From positions 836,001 through 900,000 of the forward strand of contig NZ_JAUSSK010000002.1 of assembly GCF_030812295.1 (NCBI RefSeq): a DNA stretch of 64,000 nucleotides. The letters run 5' to 3'. Under the pieces are notes generated by a model. That model did not search any database. It was not told the origin of the DNA and saw only the letters and a program-made list of their open reading frames with translations. This stretch comes from Luteibacter jiangsuensis (GTDB lineage: Bacteria > Pseudomonadota > Gammaproteobacteria > Xanthomonadales > Rhodanobacteraceae). Position 1 is the stretch's first letter, and every line of letters starts with the position of its first letter. The position numbers were made by a program, and so were the translations under genes. Positions 59,731-64,000 of this stretch are shown one piece after another.

Positions 59731-60642
59731 ATGCTCGGTCAATACCTCGAACTGACCAAGCCGCGCGTTGTCGCGTTGCTGGTCTTCTGCGCCATCATCG
59801 GCATGTTCCTCGCGGTGGATGCGAACGGGCAGCGCGTGTTGCCAGGCTGGCACGCCGTGGTTTTCGGCACGCTGGGCATCTGGCTGGCTTCGGCATCGGC
59901 GGCGGCGTTCAACCACCTGATCGACCAGCGCATCGACAAGCTGATGACGCGGACCTCGCATCGCCCGCTGGCCACTGGCCAGCTCACGTCGATGCAGGTC
60001 TTCGTGTTCGCGATGAGCCTGGGCATCGTCTCGATGCTGATCCTCGTGTTCCTGGTGAACATGCTCACGGCGGTGCTCACCTTCTTCTCGCTGATCGGCT
60101 ATGCGGTGATCTACACCGCCTACCTGAAGCGCGCGACGCCGCAGAACATCGTCATCGGCGGCATCGCCGGCGCGGCACCGCCCATGCTCGGCTGGACCGC
60201 CGTCACGGGTTCCCTGCATCCGTATGCGTTGCAGTTGCTGCTCATCATCTTCGTCTGGACGCCCCCGCATTTCTGGGCGCTGGCGATCTTCCGCGTCGAG
60301 GATTACTCGCGCGCGCAGGTGCCGATGCTGCCGGTGACCCACGGCGTCACCTACACGCGCTGGCACATCCTGTTCTATACGATCCTGCTCTTCGTGGTGA
60401 CCCTCCTGCCGTTCTTCACCGGCATGAGCGGGTTGATCTACCTGTTCGGCGCGGTGGTGCTCGGTGCGGGTTTCCTCTGGTATGCGGTCCGCATGCTGAA
60501 CCCGCCGGACGATCTCTTCGCCATGAAGATGTTCAACTATTCCATCGTCTACCTGATGGTGTTGTTCGCCTTCCTGCTGGCCGACCACTGGCTGGTCGAC
60601 CCCGTCATCCAGACCGGTTTCCGCTTCGAACCGGTCGCCTGA
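59731..60642 (+). CDS. ctaB: Protohaem IX farnesyltransferase (haem O synthase, Cox10)
   Basis: A 303-residue membrane prenyltransferase of the UbiA family that farnesylates haem B to haem O. Marks are [20 protein letters not shown], the aspartate-rich substrate motif [51 protein letters not shown] in outline and [30 protein letters not shown]. The start ATG 59731 lies two bases after ctaA; an in-frame TTG two codons earlier overlaps ctaA. It ends the oxidase assembly operon, with a REP cluster downstream. Confidence 0.95.
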   Translation: MLGQYLELTKPRVVALLVFCAIIGMFLAVDANGQRVLPGWHAVVFGTLGIWLASASAAAFNHLIDQRIDKLMTRTSHRPLATGQLTSMQVFVFAMSLGIVSMLILVFLVNMLTAVLTFFSLIGYAVIYTAYLKRATPQNIVIGGIAGAAPPMLGWTAVTGSLHPYALQLLLIIFVWTPPHFWALAIFRVEDYSRAQVPMLPVTHGVTYTRWHILFYTILLFVVTLLPFFTGMSGLIYLFGAVVLGAGFLWYAVRMLNPPDDLFAMKMFNYSIVYLMVLFAFLLADHWLVDPVIQTGFRFEPVA

Positions 60643-60658
60643 TCGCCAAAAGCGTGAA

Positions 60659-60771
60659 AGCCGCTTCACGGTGGGAGCTTATTTACTGTGGGAGCCGCTT
60701 CAGCGGCGATCCCGCGGCAGCGGGCCCGTTTGAGGTGAGCGCCCGATCGTCGCTGAAGCGGCTCCCACAAG
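60659..60771. repeat. REP-like cluster
   Basis: Units follow ctaB: a half unit CCGCTTCACGGTGGGAG (60661), GTGGGAGCCGCTTCAGCGGC with GATCCC (60689-60714), a short CGCGGCAGCGGG spacer stem, and the opposite-facing GATCGTCGCTGAAGCGGCTC with CCACAA (60745-60770). The two full units form a long imperfect inverted repeat between the convergent ctaB and hydrolase genes. Confidence 0.8.
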
Positions 60772-60787
60772 GTTGCCAAAGGCTGTA

Positions 60788-61633
60788 CTAGAGCGCTGTG
60801 TGCAGCCAGCTCGCCACGTCGGCAGGGCGTTCGAGGTGCAGGTGGTGACCGCCGTCCATGTGGGTCACCCGGATGTCCGCCACGCAGTCGATGCGCACCT
60901 GCATCGCCTCGGGTTCGAGGTAAGGTGCGTGGGGGCGGGCGAGCAGCAATGAAGTCGGCGCCGCGAGACCCAGCAACAGCGCCATGACCTGGGTTTCCGC
61001 AAGGCGGATCGCCGTGGGCCGGGACAGGCGCGGGTCGCTGCGCCAGCTGTAACCGCCCGCGACCTCGCGCAGGCCGCGCTCGACGATATGCCGCGCCAGC
61101 GAAGCATCGAGGCCGCTGGCCAAGGCACGGGCGCGGGCCGCGTCGTCGATGGACGGAAACACGCGCAATGGCCGATTGCCGCCATGGGCCTTCACCGCCA
61201 TCGCTTCGCGAAAGCGGTCGAGCGTGCGCGAACCGTCGTCGCCGAGCGGGCCCAGGCCTTCGACGAGGGCGAGCCCGCGGATGCGTTCCGGCGCCGCGAT
61301 GGCCACCATGGTCGCCACGCCGGCACCGAGCGAATGCCCGAGCAGGTGGAAGCGGGGCAGGGCGAGGGCGTCGACGGCGGCCAGCACGGCGCGTGCGTAA
61401 TCGACGTGCTGGTAGACCGTGCCTTCGGGAAGGTGTCGCGAATGACCGTGCCCGGGCAGGTCGAGCGCGATCACGTGGAAGCGGCCGGCGAGATGTGGCG
61501 CTAGCAGCGCGAAGCTGGCGGCGTTGTCGAGCCAGCCATGCAGCATCACCAGCGGCTGTGCATCCGGCTCGCCCCAGCTCAGGGCCGCCAGTTCCAGCCC
61601 CGGTATCGACACCTTCAGCTCACGCATCGCCAT
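60788..61633 (-). CDS. Alpha/beta-hydrolase
   Basis: A 281-residue hydrolase with the canonical fold: oxyanion strand VMLHGWLDNAASF, VIALDLPGHGHSRHLPEG, the nucleophile elbow LLGHSLGAGVATMV (Ser near residue 107) and the catalytic histidine in MDGGHHLHLERPADVASWLHTAL. It resembles the esterase/lipase group near MenH and serine-hydrolase-like proteins; the substrate cannot be named. Two close in-frame ATGs overlap the hemH stop by 8-14 bases, and the first was used. It is co-transcribed downstream of hemH. Confidence 0.83.
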   Translation of the reverse strand: MAMRELKVSIPGLELAALSWGEPDAQPLVMLHGWLDNAASFALLAPHLAGRFHVIALDLPGHGHSRHLPEGTVYQHVDYARAVLAAVDALALPRFHLLGHSLGAGVATMVAIAAPERIRGLALVEGLGPLGDDGSRTLDRFREAMAVKAHGGNRPLRVFPSIDDAARARALASGLDASLARHIVERGLREVAGGYSWRSDPRLSRPTAIRLAETQVMALLLGLAAPTSLLLARPHAPYLEPEAMQVRIDCVADIRVTHMDGGHHLHLERPADVASWLHTAL

Positions 61634-62741
61634 CGATCCGGCGGGCACGCTCGCGAGCGGCGGCCAGGTGCGCCGCGGCGGCCGCGCCATCGTAGTCGGG
61701 CGAGAACTCGGGCCAACCCTGGCCATGCCGAAGGACAAGGTCGGTCAAGGCCTGCACGTGTGCCGGCGTGGCATTGAGACAGGGGATATAGCTCAGCGTG
61801 TCGCCACCGGCCTCGCGGAAGAAGTCCGCGTTCTGCATGGCGATTTCCTCGAGTGTCTCCAGGCAATCCACGGCGAAGCCGGGGCTGATCACGTCGATCC
61901 GTTTGATGCCGCGCCCGCCGAACACCTTGACCGTCTCATCCGTATACGGATGCAACCAGCGCTCGCGCCCCACCCGCGACTGGAAGCTGATCGGCGCCTC
62001 GTCCTCGGACAGGCCCAGGGCTTCGCGAAGCAGGCGCGCCGTGGCATGGCACTGACAGAAGTAAGGATCCCCGGCGCGCAGGTACCGCTCAGGGATGCCG
62101 TGGAAACTCATCAATAGCTTCTCGCCCCGGCCGTTGGCGGCCCAGTGCGCGCGGACGCTATCGGCCAGCGCGGCGATGTAGCTCGCCTCGCCATGATAGT
62201 CGTTGACCTGGCGAAGTTCCGGAGGCCATCGCAGCCCCTTCACGGTGTCGGCGACCGCGTCGAAAACGCTTCCCGTGGACGTGGCCGAGTACTGCGGATA
62301 CAGCGGAAGCACCAGCAGGCGGCGCACGCCCTCGCGCTGCAAGGCGGCGATGGTGCTTGCGACGTCGGGCTTGCCGTAGCGCATCGCCAGCGCCACGCGG
62401 ACCGGGCCGGCCACGCGAGAGGCTAGTTCCGCCTGGAGCGCGGTGGCGAGGGCCTCGCTGCCCACGCGCAGGGGCGAGCCGTCCGCCGTCCAGATGCGTG
62501 CGTAAGCGTGCGCCGAACGCTTGGGCCGCACGCGCAGGATCACGCCGTGCAGGATCGCCAGCCAGAGCAGGCGCGGATACTCGATGACACGCGGATCGCC
62601 GAGGAACTGGGCGAGGTAGGGCCGGACCGCGGCTGCTGTGGGCGCGTCAGGTGTACCGAGATTAACCAGCAGCACCGCCGCCTGGGACGGGGTGTCGTGG
62701 GAATGGCCGGCAAGGCCGGTATAGTTTGGCGTACCTGGCAT
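61620..62741 (-). CDS. hemH: Ferrochelatase
   Basis: A 373-residue enzyme inserting iron into protoporphyrin IX. Marks are AAVLLVNLGTPDAPTAAAVRPYLAQFLGDPRVIE in outline, LPLYPQYSATSTGSVFD, the catalytic histidine in LLMSFHGIPERYL, CQCHATARLL and the late FAVDCLETLEEI with the acidic metal-pathway residues. Length is normal for proteobacterial HemH. It starts 109 bases from the divergent SYLF gene and overlaps the hydrolase downstream. Nearness to ctaA/ctaB is consistent with haem supply for the oxidase. Confidence 0.95.
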   Translation of the reverse strand: MPGTPNYTGLAGHSHDTPSQAAVLLVNLGTPDAPTAAAVRPYLAQFLGDPRVIEYPRLLWLAILHGVILRVRPKRSAHAYARIWTADGSPLRVGSEALATALQAELASRVAGPVRVALAMRYGKPDVASTIAALQREGVRRLLVLPLYPQYSATSTGSVFDAVADTVKGLRWPPELRQVNDYHGEASYIAALADSVRAHWAANGRGEKLLMSFHGIPERYLRAGDPYFCQCHATARLLREALGLSEDEAPISFQSRVGRERWLHPYTDETVKVFGGRGIKRIDVISPGFAVDCLETLEEIAMQNADFFREAGGDTLSYIPCLNATPAHVQALTDLVLRHGQGWPEFSPDYDGAAAAAHLAAARERARRIDGDA

Positions 62742-62850
62742 CGGCGTCCGGCGCTCGCGGGGATCGCCGCAGTCTGCCATACGGCGGCGCGGCGGGGCTT
62801 GCCCGTGTTGCCGCAGCCGATGCCTTCCCGCGTCAGAAAGGAGCCACCCG

Positions 62851-63540
62851 ATGTCCCCACGCCTGTCCCGTCTGCTCGCCCTCGGACTTCTCACCCTGCT
62901 CCCGTCCATGGCGGCGCAGGCGGCAGACCCGCCGCGTACCCAGGCCAGGGAAGCGGTTCGGGTGCTCTCGGAGATGATCGACGACGCCCCCGACAAGTCC
63001 CTGCCGGCCGACCTTCTGAAGAACGCTCGCGCCATCGCCGTGATCCCGGGCATGGTCAAGGGCGGTTTCGTGTTCTCCGGCGCCAAGGGCGAGGGCCTGA
63101 TCTCGATCAAGACACGGGACGGTACCTGGTCGAACCCGAATTTCATCTCCACCGCCGCCGCCGGGGTGGGCTTCCAGGCGGGCATCCAGTCCACCGACGT
63201 GATCCTCGTCTTCCGCACCGACCGCGGCGTGGACAGCATCATCGACGGCAAATTCACGATGGGCGCCAGCGCATCGGCCGCTGCCGGCCCGGTGGGCCGG
63301 TCGGCCACGGCGGCCACCGACGGCCAGATGAAGGCCGAGATCTACACCTATTCCCGTTCCAAGGGCCTCTTCGCGGGCATCGCGCTGGACGGCGCCCGGA
63401 TCAGCATCGACGACGATTCCAACGAGGAAATCTACGGCCCGGGGATCACCCCCCGCCGTATTTTCGAAGGCGGTGTGACGAATGTTCCAAGCGAGGTGGT
63501 GGAATTCAGGGATAAACTGGAGGAGTACACTAACCGCTGA
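62851..63540 (+). CDS. Exported SYLF-domain (Ysc84-like) lipid-binding protein
   Basis: A 229-residue protein with a signal peptide (cleaved after AQA near residue 25) and a SYLF domain: [29 protein letters not shown] in outline, [52 protein letters not shown] and [30 protein letters not shown] domains bind phosphoinositides in eukaryotes; bacterial exported versions are widespread and of unknown role, probably envelope-associated. AAAGGAG precedes the start at ideal distance. It is divergent from hemH and followed by tatA at 71 bases. Confidence 0.9.
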   Translation: MSPRLSRLLALGLLTLLPSMAAQAADPPRTQAREAVRVLSEMIDDAPDKSLPADLLKNARAIAVIPGMVKGGFVFSGAKGEGLISIKTRDGTWSNPNFISTAAAGVGFQAGIQSTDVILVFRTDRGVDSIIDGKFTMGASASAAAGPVGRSATAATDGQMKAEIYTYSRSKGLFAGIALDGARISIDDDSNEEIYGPGITPRRIFEGGVTNVPSEVVEFRDKLEEYTNR

Positions 63541-63611
63541 TCGTCAACCGGCGCTCCCCCTGGGCGCCGGCCCGTCCCACCGGCGCCGATGAGGGCGCCC
63601 TCGAGGTTTCC

Positions 63612-63857
63612 ATGAGCATTACCCATATCGTCCTCCTGCTGCTCGTCGTCGTGCTGATCTTCGGTACGAAGAAGCTTCGCAACATCGGCTCGGACCTGGG
63701 CGGCGCCATGCGCGACTTCAAGAAGGGCCTGGATGGCGACGAAGAGGCCAAGGCGGCCCGCGAGCGTGAGGAAAAGCTGCGCGCCGATCCGCCGTCGTCG
63801 ACCCAGGTGCCGCCGGTCCACAGCGAGACGAGCGAGCCGCGCGACCGCGGTCAGTGA
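63612..63857 (+). CDS. tatA: Sec-independent protein translocase TatA
   Basis: An 81-residue protein with one N-terminal membrane helix, the conserved phenylalanine-glycine hinge [27 protein letters not shown] and a charged Glu/Arg-rich tail. This is TatA, which forms the protein-conducting part of the twin-arginine pathway. A classical TatA start MGSFS is replaced by [15 protein letters not shown], as in Xanthomonadales. tatB starts 13 bases after its stop. Confidence 0.94.
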   Translation: MSITHIVLLLLVVVLIFGTKKLRNIGSDLGGAMRDFKKGLDGDEEAKAAREREEKLRADPPSSTQVPPVHSETSEPRDRGQ

Positions 63858-63870
63858 TCCTGGCGCCGCC

Positions 63871-64000
63871 ATGATCGACATCAGTCTAGGCAAGCTGCTG
63901 CTGCTCGCGGTGATCGCCCTCATCGTCCTCGGCCCTGAACGCCTGCCCCATGCCGCCCGCACCGCGGGAGCCCTGTTGCGCCGCATGCGCAACGGTTGGG
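63871..64000 (+). CDS. tatB: Sec-independent protein translocase TatB (N-terminal part only)
   Basis: The first 43 codons of a gene that runs beyond the window. It opens MIDISLGKLLLLAVIALIVL and continues GPERLPHAARTAGALLRRMRNG, the TatB helix, GPERLP hinge and start of the amphipathic helix. The GPERLP motif separates TatB from TatA. It follows tatA closely in the expected tatABC order. Confidence 0.93.
   Translation, partial: MIDISLGKLLLLAVIALIVLGPERLPHAARTAGALLRRMRNGW

Overview
The window is a GC-rich chromosomal segment, apparently from a gammaproteobacterium of the Xanthomonadales, most likely Rhodanobacteraceae (Luteibacter/Dyella-like). That placement is inferred from gene content and order: rpsU-yqeY-dnaG opposite tsaD, engB next to a cytochrome c4 and two DsbA-like lipoproteins, coxBAC with SURF1/ctaA/ctaB, many TonB receptors, and an RbsC/AraH sugar importer. 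No 16S or other decisive marker is present. No tRNA, rRNA, CRISPR, IS element, prophage or attachment site was seen. There is no gene-free stretch longer than about 300 bases.

Layout. 0-5 kb: the end of a NatAB-type ABC exporter, a TonB receptor, a secreted methyltransferase-like protein and RluE. 5.3-14.3 kb: an eight-gene minus-strand operon (dgoK-araF-araG-araH-lactonase-SDR-dgoA-dgoD) with a divergent LysR gene. It encodes high-affinity aldose import plus a complete oxidative (De Ley-Doudoroff) route from D-galactose through galactonate and KDPGal to pyruvate and glyceraldehyde 3-phosphate. 14.4-23.8 kb: housekeeping genes, namely dedA, dnaG, yqeY and rpsU opposite tsaD, then folate genes (folB, folK, a pteridine reductase) with a MscS-type channel. 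24-34.8 kb: a second TonB receptor behind a palindromic operator-like site, a MidA-like methyltransferase, cca, an NDUFA9-like reductase, slt, a GH17 membrane protein and an EEP nuclease/phosphatase. 34.9-42 kb: two DsbA-like lipoproteins, cytochrome c4, engB, msrC, bioD and dcp.

42-45 kb is the least ordinary part: three minus-strand genes of one unrecognised paralogous family (one two-domain, one N-domain-only, one C-domain-only) with a DUF2599-like exported protein wedged among them. 45-64 kb: putA, the aa3-type cytochrome c oxidase genes (coxB, coxA, a 41-residue membrane protein, coxC, with no ctaG), ilvA preceded by an isoleucine-rich leader peptide and attenuator, a secreted GH31 glycosidase, then the remaining oxidase assembly genes (DUF2909, SURF1, a Sco-like protein, ctaA, ctaB), a hydrolase, hemH, a SYLF protein, tatA and the start of tatB.

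Short REP-like hairpins with cores GCCGCTGAAGCGGC or GCCGACAGGGTCGGC and a TCCCAC tail recur in intergenic regions from 1.4 to 60.8 kb. In one place they have become the 3' end of a coding sequence. The strongest regulatory finding is the ilvA attenuator, where all four alternative pairing segments can be read directly.
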